64,000 nt of DNA from contig CAJFMB010000003.1 of NCBI GenBank assembly GCA_904390925.1, forward strand, positions 1-64,000, written 5' to 3'. The DNA comes from an uncultured Subdoligranulum sp. (GTDB lineage: Bacteria; Bacillota; Clostridia; Oscillospirales; Ruminococcaceae). This document shows, piece by piece, positions 9,264 through 17,984 of the stretch. Position 1 is the first letter of the stretch. Every line of letters begins with the position of its first letter. The notes beneath the pieces are model-generated. The model saw nothing but the letters and a program-made list of their open reading frames with translations, searched no databases and was not told where the DNA came from. The translations under genes and the position numbers were made by a program.

Positions 9264-10295
9264 ATGAAGATTCTTGTGGATGCCATGGGCGGCGACAACG
9301 CGCCGCTGTGCGTTTTGCAGGGCGCTGCCGATGCCCTGCGTGAGTTCGGCGAGGGAATGCAGCTGGTGCTGCTGGGCCAGCGCGAAGTGATCGAACAGAC
9401 CGCCGCGGAGCATGCCATCTCTCTGGACGGCATGGAGATTGTGGACTGCCGCGAGGTGGTCTCGATGCACGACGACCCGGTCAAGGCCGCCCGCCAGAAA
9501 AAGGATTCCAGCATGGTGCGGGGCCTGACCATGCTGAAAAACGGCGAGGGCGACGCCTTTGTCAGCGCCGGTTCCACCGGTACGCTGCATGTGGCCTCCA
9601 GCCTGATTGTGCGCACCGTCAAGGGCATCAAGCGCCCGGCCCTGGCCACCCCGATGCCCGGCCTGAAGCAGAACTTCCTGCTGCTGGACTGCGGCGCCAA
9701 TGTGGAATGCCGTGCCACCACCCTGAATGCCTTTGCGGTCATGGGCAGCGTCTATGCCGAAAAGGTCATGGGCCGGACCAACCCGTCGGTGGCACTGGTC
9801 AACAACGGCACCGAGGACACCAAGGGCACCCCCATCTACCGGGAGGCCCACGGCCTGATGCGGGACAACCCGGTCATCCACTTTGTGGGCAACATCGAAC
9901 CCCGCGAGGTCCCCAACGGCGAGGTGGATGTGGTGGTCTGCGACGGCTTTGTGGGCAATGTGATCCTGAAGCTGATGGAAGGCATGGCCAAAACCCTGTT
10001 CGGCATGCTCAAGGATGTGTTTCTGGAAAACCTGGTCACCAAGCTGTGCTTCCTGGGCATCAAGAACGGCCTGCGTGGCATCAAGCACAAGATGGACTCG
10101 GAGGAAGTGGGCGGCGCGCCGCTGCTGGGCACTGCCCGCCCGGTGATCAAGGCCCACGGCTCCAGCACCGCCAAGGGCATCAAGAATGCCATCCGTCAGG
10201 CCCGCCAGTGCGTGGCCGAGGACCTGTGCGGCACCATGGAGTCCGCCCTGGCTGCACTGAACGCCAACGACACCAAGGCAGAAAAGAGCGAATGA
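9264..10295 (+). CDS. plsX: Phosphate acyltransferase PlsX
   Basis: Converts acyl-ACP to acyl phosphate, the donor used by PlsY in the first step of phospholipid synthesis. The 343-aa protein starts MKILVDAMGGDNAP and has SAGSTGTLHVAS and FVGNVILKLMEG, all diagnostic of PlsX. An AAGAGAGGGA ribosome site precedes ATG 9264. It ends one base before rnc, so the two are translationally close. No acpP lies between them, unlike in many Firmicutes. Confidence 0.96.
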   Translation: MKILVDAMGGDNAPLCVLQGAADALREFGEGMQLVLLGQREVIEQTAAEHAISLDGMEIVDCREVVSMHDDPVKAARQKKDSSMVRGLTMLKNGEGDAFVSAGSTGTLHVASSLIVRTVKGIKRPALATPMPGLKQNFLLLDCGANVECRATTLNAFAVMGSVYAEKVMGRTNPSVALVNNGTEDTKGTPIYREAHGLMRDNPVIHFVGNIEPREVPNGEVDVVVCDGFVGNVILKLMEGMAKTLFGMLKDVFLENLVTKLCFLGIKNGLRGIKHKMDSEEVGGAPLLGTARPVIKAHGSSTAKGIKNAIRQARQCVAEDLCGTMESALAALNANDTKAEKSE

Positions 10296-10296
10296 G

Positions 10297-10986
10297 ATGA
10301 AATTTCGGAACCCTGCCCAGCTGGAAGACAAGCTGGGATACCATTTCAAGGATAAAACGCTTCTGGACATTGCGCTGACCCACACCAGCTACGCCAACGA
10401 AAGCCGCACCCCGGTGCAGCACAACGAGCGGCTGGAGTTTCTGGGGGACAGTGTGCTGTCGGTGGTGGCGGCGGATTACCTGTTCCACCACTCCACCCGC
10501 CCCGAGGGCGAGCTGACCCGCATGCGGGCCAGCCTGGTCAGCGAGGATGCGCTGTTCCAGTTTGCCCAGGAGATCGAGCTGGGCAGCTTTCTGCGGCTGG
10601 GCCGCGGCGAGGAGCTGGGCGGCGGCCGTACCCGTCCCAGCGTGGTGTCGGACGCCTTCGAGGCGCTGATCGCCGCACTTTACCTGGACGGCGGCCTGGA
10701 GACCGCCCGCGGCTTCATCCTGCCCTTTTTGACCGAGGGCAAGACTGCCGAGGAGGACTACAAGACCCGCCTGCAGGAGGTCATCCAGCAGAACCCCGAG
10801 GAAAAACTCCACTATGAGGTGGAGAGCGAGTCCGGCCCCGACCACGACAAGCGGTTCGGGGTGGCGGTCTACCTGAATTCCAATTGCATCGCCCGCGGCG
10901 AAGGCCGCAGCAAAAAGATGGCCGAGCAGCACGCCGCCCGGGAGGCTTTGCGCCTGATGGGGCTGATCGACAAGGCCGAAACCTGA
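10297..10986 (+). CDS. rnc: Ribonuclease III
   Basis: Cuts double-stranded RNA in rRNA precursors and some mRNAs. The 229-aa protein has the catalytic signature NERLEFLGDSVLSVV near residues 43-57, a second acidic cluster in SDAFEALIAALYLD, and a C-terminal double-stranded-RNA-binding domain (TRLQEVIQQNPEEKLHY onward). It starts one base after the plsX stop. Confidence 0.96.
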   Translation: MKFRNPAQLEDKLGYHFKDKTLLDIALTHTSYANESRTPVQHNERLEFLGDSVLSVVAADYLFHHSTRPEGELTRMRASLVSEDALFQFAQEIELGSFLRLGRGEELGGGRTRPSVVSDAFEALIAALYLDGGLETARGFILPFLTEGKTAEEDYKTRLQEVIQQNPEEKLHYEVESESGPDHDKRFGVAVYLNSNCIARGEGRSKKMAEQHAAREALRLMGLIDKAET

Positions 10987-11023
10987 GCATTCCCGCCAAA
11001 AAGAAGGAGAGAACCCCACCCCT

Positions 11024-14000
11024 ATGCGCTTGAAAGAACTTGAAATCCAGGGCTTTAAGAGCTTTCCGGACAAGACCCGCCTGACCATCGGCGAGGGCAT
11101 CACCGGCATCGTCGGCCCCAACGGCAGTGGCAAAAGCAATATCTCCGACGCCATCCGCTGGGTCATGGGCGAGACCAGCTCCAAGCAGCTGCGCGGCGCA
11201 GGCAAGATGGAGGATGTCATCTTCGGCGGCACCCAGACCCGGGGCGCCATGGGCTATGCCTCGGTCAGCCTGACCATCGACAACACCGACCACGGCCTGG
11301 ACATGGACGCCGACGAGGTCACCATCGGCCGCCGGTACTACCGCAGCGGCGAGAGTGAGTACAGCATCAACGGCCAGAGCGTACGTCTGAAGGACATCTA
11401 CGAGCTGCTGCTGGACACCGGCCTGGGCCGGGACGGCTACGCCATTGTGGGCCAGGGCCGCATCGCCGAGATCGTCGCCGCCAAATCCGGCGAGCGCCGG
11501 GAGATCTTTGAGGAGGCCTCCGGCATTGCCCGCTACCGCTACCGCAAAAACGAGGCCGAGCGCCGCCTGGCCGCCGCCGAGGGCAACCTGGAACGGCTGC
11601 GGGACATCCTGGGCGAACTGGAACGCCGGGTGGGTCCCCTCAAGCGGGACAGCGAGAAGGCCCAGCAGTTCCTGGAACTGTCGGAGCAGCGCAAAAGCCT
11701 GGAAGTCACCCTGTGGGTGGATGCCATCCGCCGGGCCAAGGACACCGTCCGGGACCAGCAGCGCAAATACGAGGCTGCCCAGGCCGACTATGACCGGCTG
11801 AGCCGCAGCCTGGACGAATACGACGAAAAGACCGAGGCGCTGCGCGCCAAGGCCCAGCAGCTGATGGTGCAGGTGGAACAGGCCAACGCCGAGATCCGCG
11901 CCGTCACCGAGAAAAATGCCGGCAGCGAGAGCGAGATCGCGGTGCTCAACAACGAAAACGAGCACAGCCGCCGCCAGATTGAGGACGCCCAGGCGGAACT
12001 GTCCCGGGCCGGCGAGGGCCAGAAGGACCTGGAGCTGGAGGCCGAGGGCCACCGCGCCGCCATGGAAAAGCTGGACGCCCGGATTGCTGAGGCAGACAAG
12101 ACCGCCCAGGAGCTGACCCGCCAGCTGACCGAGCTGGAACAGCAGGCTTTGCAGGGCGGCCAGCAGAAGGACCTGCTCAACGCGGCCATTCTGCGCTGCC
12201 AGCAGGCGGCCACCGCCGCCCGGGTGCAGGCCGCCACCGCCGAGAGCGCGGCCAACGCCGCCGAGGCCCGGCTGCAGGATGCCCGTGCCCAGAAACAGCA
12301 GCTGGAAACCGCATCGGCGGAATCCGACCGCCAGCGGGCGGAGGCTGCCGACCACCTGAAACAGGCGGAGGAGGCGGTGACCCGGCTGGACAACATCCGG
12401 GCCGGGCTGCGCCTGAAACTGGAAAGCCGCAAGCGCCAGCAGGCGGAAGCCGCCGACGCATTGCAGCAGGCGGAGCGCAGCCTGAGCGCCGCCACCCAGC
12501 GCATCCACATCCTGCAGGATCTGGAGCGCAACCTGGACGGCTACCAGCAGAGCGTCAAAACCGTGATGCGGGCCGCCGGTTCCGGCCGGCTGCGGGGCAT
12601 CATCGGCCCGGTGGCCGGCATCCTGACGGTGCGCAAGGGCTACGAGGTGGCCATCGAGACCGCCTTGGGCTTTGCCCTGCAGAACATTGTGGTGGAGGAC
12701 GAAAAGTCCGCCCGCGCCGCCATCGGTTTCCTGAAAGCCGAAAAGGGCGGCCGCGCCACCTTCCTGCCGCTGGACACCATGCAGGGCAACCGGTTCAACG
12801 GCCGCCTCACCGGCACCGCCGAGGTGGCAGCCGACCTGGTGGAGGCCGACCCAAAATACCAGAACATTGTCAATAACCTGCTGGGCCGCATCATCGTGGT
12901 GGAGGACCTGGCCGAGGCCTCCGCGGTGGCCCGCAATCTCGGTTACCGCAACCGGATCGTCACGCTGGACGGTCAGGTCATCAACGCGGGCGGCAGCTTC
13001 ACCGGCGGTTCCACCGCCCGCAGCGTGGGCGTCTTCAGCCGCAAGCAGGAGCTGGAGGAACTCCGCGCCCGCCTGACCACTTTGCAGAAGACCCGGGACG
13101 ATGCCGCCCAGGCCGCCCACGACCGCAAGGCGGAGGCGGATACCCTGCAGGCACAGCTCACCGGCGCCGACAGCGAAAGCATGACCGCCGCCGCCGACCG
13201 GCTGCGGGCCTCGCTGGAGGTGGACCGCCTGGCGGCCGCCGCCGACAACGCCGCCAAGGAGCGGGAACGGCTGGACGGGGAAATCACCCTGTTTGAGGCC
13301 CAGCTGGCCGAGAGCCGCGCCGCCGCCGAGCAGGCGGGCAAGGACCGCGCCGCCGCCGAGAGCGAGCAGACCGCCCACGAGCAGGAGCTTTCCGCCCTGG
13401 GCGAGAGCACCGACAGCCTGACGGCAAAGCGGGAACAGCTGACCGCCGCCGTCAACGACAACCGGCTGGCCCGCCTGACCGCCGAGAAGGACCGCAGCCT
13501 GCACCAGGCCGCCCTGGAAACCCTGGCCGGCCGCACCGGCGAGGCCCAGGCCCGCGCCCGGGAACTGGACGCCGCCATCGAGGCCTGCCGCCAGCGGATT
13601 CGCGCCAACGAGCTGAGCATCGAGAACATCCGCCGCCAGCGGGAGGAAAACAAGCAGCACATCGAAGCCTGTGAGCAGGCCATCCGGGACGCCAACGCCG
13701 CCCGGATGCAGACCGAGGCCGAGTCCGCCCGCATGGCACAGGAAAACCGTGCCCTGACCGACCAGCGGGAGCGGATGAGCGGCGAGATGGCCCGCCTGGC
13801 CGAGCGCCGCGCCGCCGCCGAGACCGAGCTGAACACCACCGCCGCCAAGCTGTGGGAGGAGTACCAGCTGGCCGAGAGCGAGGCGGAAAAACTCTGCGTG
13901 GCGTTTTCCAATGTCACTGAGCTGCGCCGCCAGGTCACCGAGGTCCGCGGCAAGATCCGCGCTTTGGGCAATGTCAATGTGGGCGCCATCGACGAGTACA

Positions 14001-14581
14001 AGGAAGTCAAGGAGCGCTACGACTTCATGAAGGCCCAGGTCACCGACGTGGAAAAATCCCGCGCTGAACTGCGCCGCATGATCGGCGAACTCTGCGACGA
14101 GATGCGTACCCTGTTCTCCGACAGCTTCAAGCGCATCAACGAAAACTTCATCCATATCTTCCGGGAACTGTTCGGCGGCGGCAGCGCAAAACTCTACCTG
14201 TCCGACCCCAACGACGTGCTGGAAAGCGGCATCGAGATTGAGGTATCGCCCCCCGGCAAGGTCATCAAGAACCTGTCGGCGCTGTCCGGCGGCGAGCAGG
14301 CACTGGTGGCCATCTCCATCTACTTTGCCATTCTGGCGGTCAACCCCTCGCCCTTCTGTATCCTGGACGAGATCGAGGCTGCCCTGGACGATGTCAATGT
14401 GGTGCGCTACGCCCAGTATCTGCGCCGCCTCACCGACAAGACCCAGTTCATCGTCATCACCCACCGCCGCGGCACCATGGAGGCCGCCGACGTTCTGTAC
14501 GGCGTCACCATGCAGGAGGACGGCGTCTCCAAGATCCTGCGCCTGGATCTGAACAACGTCTCCGCCGACCTGATTTCCTGA
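11024..14581 (+). CDS. smc: Chromosome segregation ATPase SMC
   Basis: Core of the SMC-ScpAB condensin. The 1185-aa protein has Walker A GPNGSGKSN near residue 32, a first coiled coil to about 510, and a hinge at about 520-680 (GIIGPVAGILTVRKG...GGSFTGGST). A second coiled coil follows, then the ABC signature LSGGEQAL near 1087 and Walker B FCILDEIEAALDD. Length is normal. The coils are unusually rich in Ala, Arg and Glu, which also opens a very long false frame on the opposite strand. The scpA/scpB partners are not in the window. Confidence 0.97.
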   Translation: MRLKELEIQGFKSFPDKTRLTIGEGITGIVGPNGSGKSNISDAIRWVMGETSSKQLRGAGKMEDVIFGGTQTRGAMGYASVSLTIDNTDHGLDMDADEVTIGRRYYRSGESEYSINGQSVRLKDIYELLLDTGLGRDGYAIVGQGRIAEIVAAKSGERREIFEEASGIARYRYRKNEAERRLAAAEGNLERLRDILGELERRVGPLKRDSEKAQQFLELSEQRKSLEVTLWVDAIRRAKDTVRDQQRKYEAAQADYDRLSRSLDEYDEKTEALRAKAQQLMVQVEQANAEIRAVTEKNAGSESEIAVLNNENEHSRRQIEDAQAELSRAGEGQKDLELEAEGHRAAMEKLDARIAEADKTAQELTRQLTELEQQALQGGQQKDLLNAAILRCQQAATAARVQAATAESAANAAEARLQDARAQKQQLETASAESDRQRAEAADHLKQAEEAVTRLDNIRAGLRLKLESRKRQQAEAADALQQAERSLSAATQRIHILQDLERNLDGYQQSVKTVMRAAGSGRLRGIIGPVAGILTVRKGYEVAIETALGFALQNIVVEDEKSARAAIGFLKAEKGGRATFLPLDTMQGNRFNGRLTGTAEVAADLVEADPKYQNIVNNLLGRIIVVEDLAEASAVARNLGYRNRIVTLDGQVINAGGSFTGGSTARSVGVFSRKQELEELRARLTTLQKTRDDAAQAAHDRKAEADTLQAQLTGADSESMTAAADRLRASLEVDRLAAAADNAAKERERLDGEITLFEAQLAESRAAAEQAGKDRAAAESEQTAHEQELSALGESTDSLTAKREQLTAAVNDNRLARLTAEKDRSLHQAALETLAGRTGEAQARARELDAAIEACRQRIRANELSIENIRRQREENKQHIEACEQAIRDANAARMQTEAESARMAQENRALTDQRERMSGEMARLAERRAAAETELNTTAAKLWEEYQLAESEAEKLCVAFSNVTELRRQVTEVRGKIRALGNVNVGAIDEYKEVKERYDFMKAQVTDVEKSRAELRRMIGELCDEMRTLFSDSFKRINENFIHIFRELFGGGSAKLYLSDPNDVLESGIEIEVSPPGKVIKNLSALSGGEQALVAISIYFAILAVNPSPFCILDEIEAALDDVNVVRYAQYLRRLTDKTQFIVITHRRGTMEAADVLYGVTMQEDGVSKILRLDLNNVSADLIS

Positions 14582-14631
14582 CCTGCCCGCAGTTTGCCGT
14601 TTTCCGCCACCCACCAAAGGAGGTGCCCGCA

Positions 14632-15585
14632 ATGGGCTTGTTTGATGCATTCCGCAAGAAAAAGATCAATGACGGCCTGGAAAAGACCCGCACCGGCTTT
14701 TTCACCAACATTGTCAATACCCTCACCCATTCCCAGATCGACGACGACCTGTACAATGATCTGGAAGAACAGCTGATCCTGGCCGACGTGGGGCCTGACT
14801 GTGCCATCCGTCTGGTGGATGACCTGCGGGACAAGGTGCAGCAGGATCACCTGAAAACCGGCGAGCAGGCCCTCAAGGCACTGCGGGAGCTGATCCGCCT
14901 GGAAATGAGCCCCACCGACGACATGGACATCTCCGGCAAACCGGCGGTGATCCTGGTCATCGGCGTCAACGGTGTGGGCAAGACCACCACCATCGCCAAG
15001 CTGGCCTACCTGTACAAGGACCTGGGTCGCAAGGTAATGCTGGCCGCCGGTGACACCTTCCGCGCCGCCGCCAGCGAGCAGCTGGAACTCTGGGCCGAGC
15101 GGGCCGAGGTGCCGCTTGTCAAGGCAGGGGAGGGCGCCGACCCCGCCGCCGTCATCTTCGATGCGGTGAAAAGCGCCAACGCCCGCGGCTATGACATGGT
15201 CATCGCCGACACCGCCGGCCGCCTGCACAACAAGAAGGGCCTCATGGACGAGCTGTCCAAGATTGCCCGCAGCGTCAAGAAGGCCAGCCCCGAAGCCAGC
15301 CTGGAGGTGCTGCTGGTGCTGGACGCCATCACCGGCCAGAACGCCATCAGCCAGGCGCAGGAATTCTGCCGTGCCGCCGGCGCCACCGGTGTGGTGCTGA
15401 CCAAGCTGGACGGCACACCCAAGGGCGGCTGTGTCATCGGCGTCAAGCAGAAGCTGGGCCTGCCCATCCGTTTTGTGGGTGTGGGCGAAAAGATTGACGA
15501 TCTGCTGTTCTTCTCGGCCACCGACTTTTCGGAGGCACTGCTGCCGGAACTGCCCAAACATGACAAGGAGGCCGACGACCAATGA
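14632..15585 (+). CDS. ftsY: Signal recognition particle receptor FtsY
   Basis: GTPase that docks SRP-ribosome complexes at the membrane. The 317-aa protein has a short N domain and a G domain with GVNGVGKTTT near residue 110, DTFRAAASEQL, DTAGRLHNK and TKLDGTPKGG. It lacks a long acidic A domain, as usual in Gram-positives. Start ATG 14632 is set by AAAGGAGGTG; a GTG at 14623 lies inside the ribosome site. It overlaps rdgB by ATGA. Confidence 0.96.
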   Translation: MGLFDAFRKKKINDGLEKTRTGFFTNIVNTLTHSQIDDDLYNDLEEQLILADVGPDCAIRLVDDLRDKVQQDHLKTGEQALKALRELIRLEMSPTDDMDISGKPAVILVIGVNGVGKTTTIAKLAYLYKDLGRKVMLAAGDTFRAAASEQLELWAERAEVPLVKAGEGADPAAVIFDAVKSANARGYDMVIADTAGRLHNKKGLMDELSKIARSVKKASPEASLEVLLVLDAITGQNAISQAQEFCRAAGATGVVLTKLDGTPKGGCVIGVKQKLGLPIRFVGVGEKIDDLLFFSATDFSEALLPELPKHDKEADDQ

Positions 15586-16217
15586 AAGTGCTTGCAGCCA
15601 CCAACAATGCGGGCAAGCTGAAGGAACTGCGCCGCATTCTGGAACGGATGGGCCACACCGTCACCAGCCCCCGGGAGCTGGGCCTGAACCTGGACCCGGA
15701 GGAGACCGGCACCACCTTTGCCGAGAATGCCCGCATCAAGGCCGAGGCCTTCTGCCGAGCCACCGGCCTGCCCACCGTGGCGGATGATTCCGGCCTCTGC
15801 GTCGATGCGCTGGACGGCGCCCCCGGCGTCTACAGCGCCCGCTACTGCGGCCACCACGGCGACGATGCCGCCAACAACCGCAAACTGGCCGCCGAGATGG
15901 CCAATGTGCCGGAAGGCCGGCGCGCCGCCCGGTTTGTCTCGGCGGTCTGCGTGCTGCTGCCCGGCGGGACCTGCCATATCTTCACCGGCGAATGCCCCGG
16001 CCGCATCGGCTTTGAGGAGCGGGGAGAAAACGGCTTCGGCTATGATCCGCTCTTCATCCCGGACGCGGTGGGCCTGCCCGACGGCAGCACTGCCCCCAAC
16101 ACGCGGGGACGCACCTACGCCGAACTGGCCGACGGGGAAAAGGATGCCATCAGCCACCGCGGCCGTGCCATGGCTGCCATGGCACAGGCGCTGCCGGATA
16201 TTCTGGCCGAGGCATAA
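15582..16217 (+). CDS. rdgB: XTP/dITP diphosphatase (Ham1/RdgB)
   Basis: House-cleaning pyrophosphatase that hydrolyses ITP, dITP and XTP so they are not built into DNA or RNA. The 211-aa protein begins MKVLAATNNAGKLKELRRIL and has ADDSGLCVDALDGAPGVYSAR and GFGYDPLFIP, the family signatures. Its start overlaps the ftsY stop by 4 nt, so the pair is translationally coupled. It appears to be the last gene of the run starting at 3803. Confidence 0.95.
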   Translation: MKVLAATNNAGKLKELRRILERMGHTVTSPRELGLNLDPEETGTTFAENARIKAEAFCRATGLPTVADDSGLCVDALDGAPGVYSARYCGHHGDDAANNRKLAAEMANVPEGRRAARFVSAVCVLLPGGTCHIFTGECPGRIGFEERGENGFGYDPLFIPDAVGLPDGSTAPNTRGRTYAELADGEKDAISHRGRAMAAMAQALPDILAEA

Positions 16218-16246
16218 ATTCCGACAAAGACCCAAAATTTTCAACT

Positions 16247-16275
16247 TTGTCATAATTTCGTCATTTTTATATGAT
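16247..16275 (+). promoter_or_regulatory. Sigma-A promoter of yhbY-nadD-yqeK
   Basis: -35 TTGTCA (16247-16252), 17-nt spacer, -10 TATGAT (16270-16275). The -35 overlaps the right arm of an inverted repeat GACAAAG...CTTTGTC spanning 16223-16252, which could be a regulator site. Confidence 0.6.
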
Positions 16276-16332
16276 TAACTGAAAAACAGCTGCGGTCATA
16301 CTGCATCTGCTTCCCACAGCAAAGGAGAAACC

Positions 16333-16638
16333 ATGCTCACAAGCAAACAGCGCGCCGCCCTGCGCGCCGCAGCCAATCCCCTGGAACCGGTGTTCCAGAT
16401 CGGCAAGGGCGAAATTGACGAGACCCTCACCGCCGCGGTGGCCGACTGCCTGGCCGCCCGGGAACTGATCAAGCTCAAGGTGCTGGAAACCAGCGAGTAT
16501 TCCTCCCGCGAGGCTGCCGACATCCTCTGCCAGGCCACCGGCGCCGACTGCGTGCAGGTCATCGGCCGCAAGTTCGTTCTCTTTCTGAAAAAGAAGAAGG
16601 ACTCTGCCTTTGACGCAGTGCTGGCCAAAGTCAAATGA
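16333..16638 (+). CDS. yhbY: YhbY/CRM-domain RNA-binding protein
   Basis: Small ribosome-assembly factor that associates with pre-50S particles in other bacteria. The 101-aa protein is a single CRM domain starting MLTSKQRAALRAAANPLEP, with IGKGEI and the late VIGRKFVLFLKK segment. AAAGGAGAA precedes the ATG. It overlaps nadD by ATGA, the standard Firmicute arrangement. Confidence 0.9.
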   Translation: MLTSKQRAALRAAANPLEPVFQIGKGEIDETLTAAVADCLAARELIKLKVLETSEYSSREAADILCQATGADCVQVIGRKFVLFLKKKKDSAFDAVLAKVK

Positions 16639-17243
16639 AACTGCTTCTCTACGGCGGTACCTTTGACCCGCCCCATCTGGGCCACATGAACAATCTGCGC
16701 GCCGCCATGGACGCGGTGAAGCCTGACCGGGTCATTGTCATGCCGGCGGGCATCCCGCCCCACAAGGCGGCCAGCGCCACCCCGGCGCAGCACCGCCTGG
16801 CCATGTGCCGCTGCTTTGCCGACCTGGACCCCCATGTCACCGTCAGCCGGTGGGAGATCGACCATGCCGGCCGCAGCTACACCGTCAACACGCTGGACAT
16901 GCTCCGGCAAAGCTGGCCGGACGCGCAGCTGTATCTCAGTGTCGGCAGCGACATGCTGCTGACCTTCCGGCAATGGCGGCAATGGCAGCGCATTTTGCAG
17001 ATGGCATGCCTGGTGGTGGAAAGCCGCCGCACCGGGGACGACGCCCAGCTGCAGGCTATGGCCGACAGCCTGGCGGCAGACGGCGGGCGGATTCTCTTTG
17101 CCCGGGCGCCGGCCTTTGTCTGTGCCTCCAGCGAGCTGCGCGCCCGCCTGGCGGCAGGGGACCGGGACGCACTTGCTCTGGTGCCCGCCACCGTGGCTGT
17201 CTATATCCAGAAGCACGGGCTGTACCGGCCGGCCGGAAACTGA
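16635..17243 (+). CDS. nadD: Nicotinate-nucleotide adenylyltransferase
   Basis: Joins nicotinate mononucleotide and ATP to form deamido-NAD, a late step of NAD synthesis. The 202-aa protein starts MKLLLYGGTFDPPHLGHMNN, with the nucleotidyltransferase HxGH motif, and has SVGSDMLLTFRQW and a late VCASSELRARL (family SSTxIR). Coupled to yhbY by a 4-nt overlap. Confidence 0.96.
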   Translation: MKLLLYGGTFDPPHLGHMNNLRAAMDAVKPDRVIVMPAGIPPHKAASATPAQHRLAMCRCFADLDPHVTVSRWEIDHAGRSYTVNTLDMLRQSWPDAQLYLSVGSDMLLTFRQWRQWQRILQMACLVVESRRTGDDAQLQAMADSLAADGGRILFARAPAFVCASSELRARLAAGDRDALALVPATVAVYIQKHGLYRPAGN

Positions 17244-17368
17244 ACCCCAAGCATCCGGGAACCGGTCCGGGATCCCCTGCTGAAAACAGGTGCCGGGGCC
17301 GGATTTGCCCGGCAAAAACGATACATTTTGAAAATATAGTCAAGAATATTACAGAAAGGAAAACCTGC

Positions 17369-17944
17369 ATGACCTGCAAGGAAGCCAAGGCGCTGGTGAA
17401 AGGCCGGCTGAGCGAAAAGCGCTACCGGCACACAATCAATGTAAAAAAGATGGCGGTGGCTCTGGCCGAACACTGGGGCGCCGACCCGGAAAAGGCCGAA
17501 CTGGCGGCACTTTTGCATGACAGCGCCAAGGAGCTGCCCAAGGCGGAGCTGTTGCAGATTTTTGCCGATAATGCTATAATAGCAAATAATGCTGCCCAGA
17601 GGCCCGCGCCCATCTGGCACGGGCTTGCCGCGGCCATTTTGTGCCAGACCCAATGGGGGGTCACCGACCCCGAAATTCTGTCTGCCATCCGCTGCCATAC
17701 CACCGGCAAACCGGGGATGAGCAAGCTGGACAAGATCCTCTATCTGGCGGACATGACCAGCGCCGAGCGGGACTATCCCGGTGTGGAACAACTGCGCAAG
17801 CTGGAGTTTGAGGACCTGGACAAGGCCATGTGCGCGGCATTGGAACAGTGCATTCAATTTGTCAAGGACGGCGGCAAACCGGTGGACCCGGAAAGTCAGG
17901 CCGCATTGGACGACGTGCGCCGGATTCTGGCGGCACGCAAATAA
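17369..17944 (+). CDS. yqeK: YqeK-type HD-domain nucleotide hydrolase
   Basis: YqeK proteins hydrolyse diadenosine tetraphosphate symmetrically to ADP, lowering stress Ap4A levels. The 191-aa protein has H in YRHTINVK, the central HD pair in ALLHDSAKE, and H in IRCHTTGKPGMSKLDKILYLADM, the metal ligands of the HD fold. I chose ATG 17369 because AGAAAGGAAAACC stands before it; longer in-frame extensions overlap nadD and have no family similarity. A 125-nt gap separates it from nadD. Confidence 0.92.
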   Translation: MTCKEAKALVKGRLSEKRYRHTINVKKMAVALAEHWGADPEKAELAALLHDSAKELPKAELLQIFADNAIIANNAAQRPAPIWHGLAAAILCQTQWGVTDPEILSAIRCHTTGKPGMSKLDKILYLADMTSAERDYPGVEQLRKLEFEDLDKAMCAALEQCIQFVKDGGKPVDPESQAALDDVRRILAARK

Positions 17945-17984
17945 AACCGACAACCCCATGTAAAAAATCAGGAGGAGCCAGCCA

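Noticed and set aside
10781-14650. Open frame of more than 1200 codons on the minus strand across smc
   Set aside because: It is the shadow of the GC-rich, Ala/Arg/Glu-rich coiled coils of smc; it has no ribosome site and its translation is low-complexity Leu/Gly/Ala sequence. Similar shadows lie opposite topA, leuS, serA/serC and the rnf genes.
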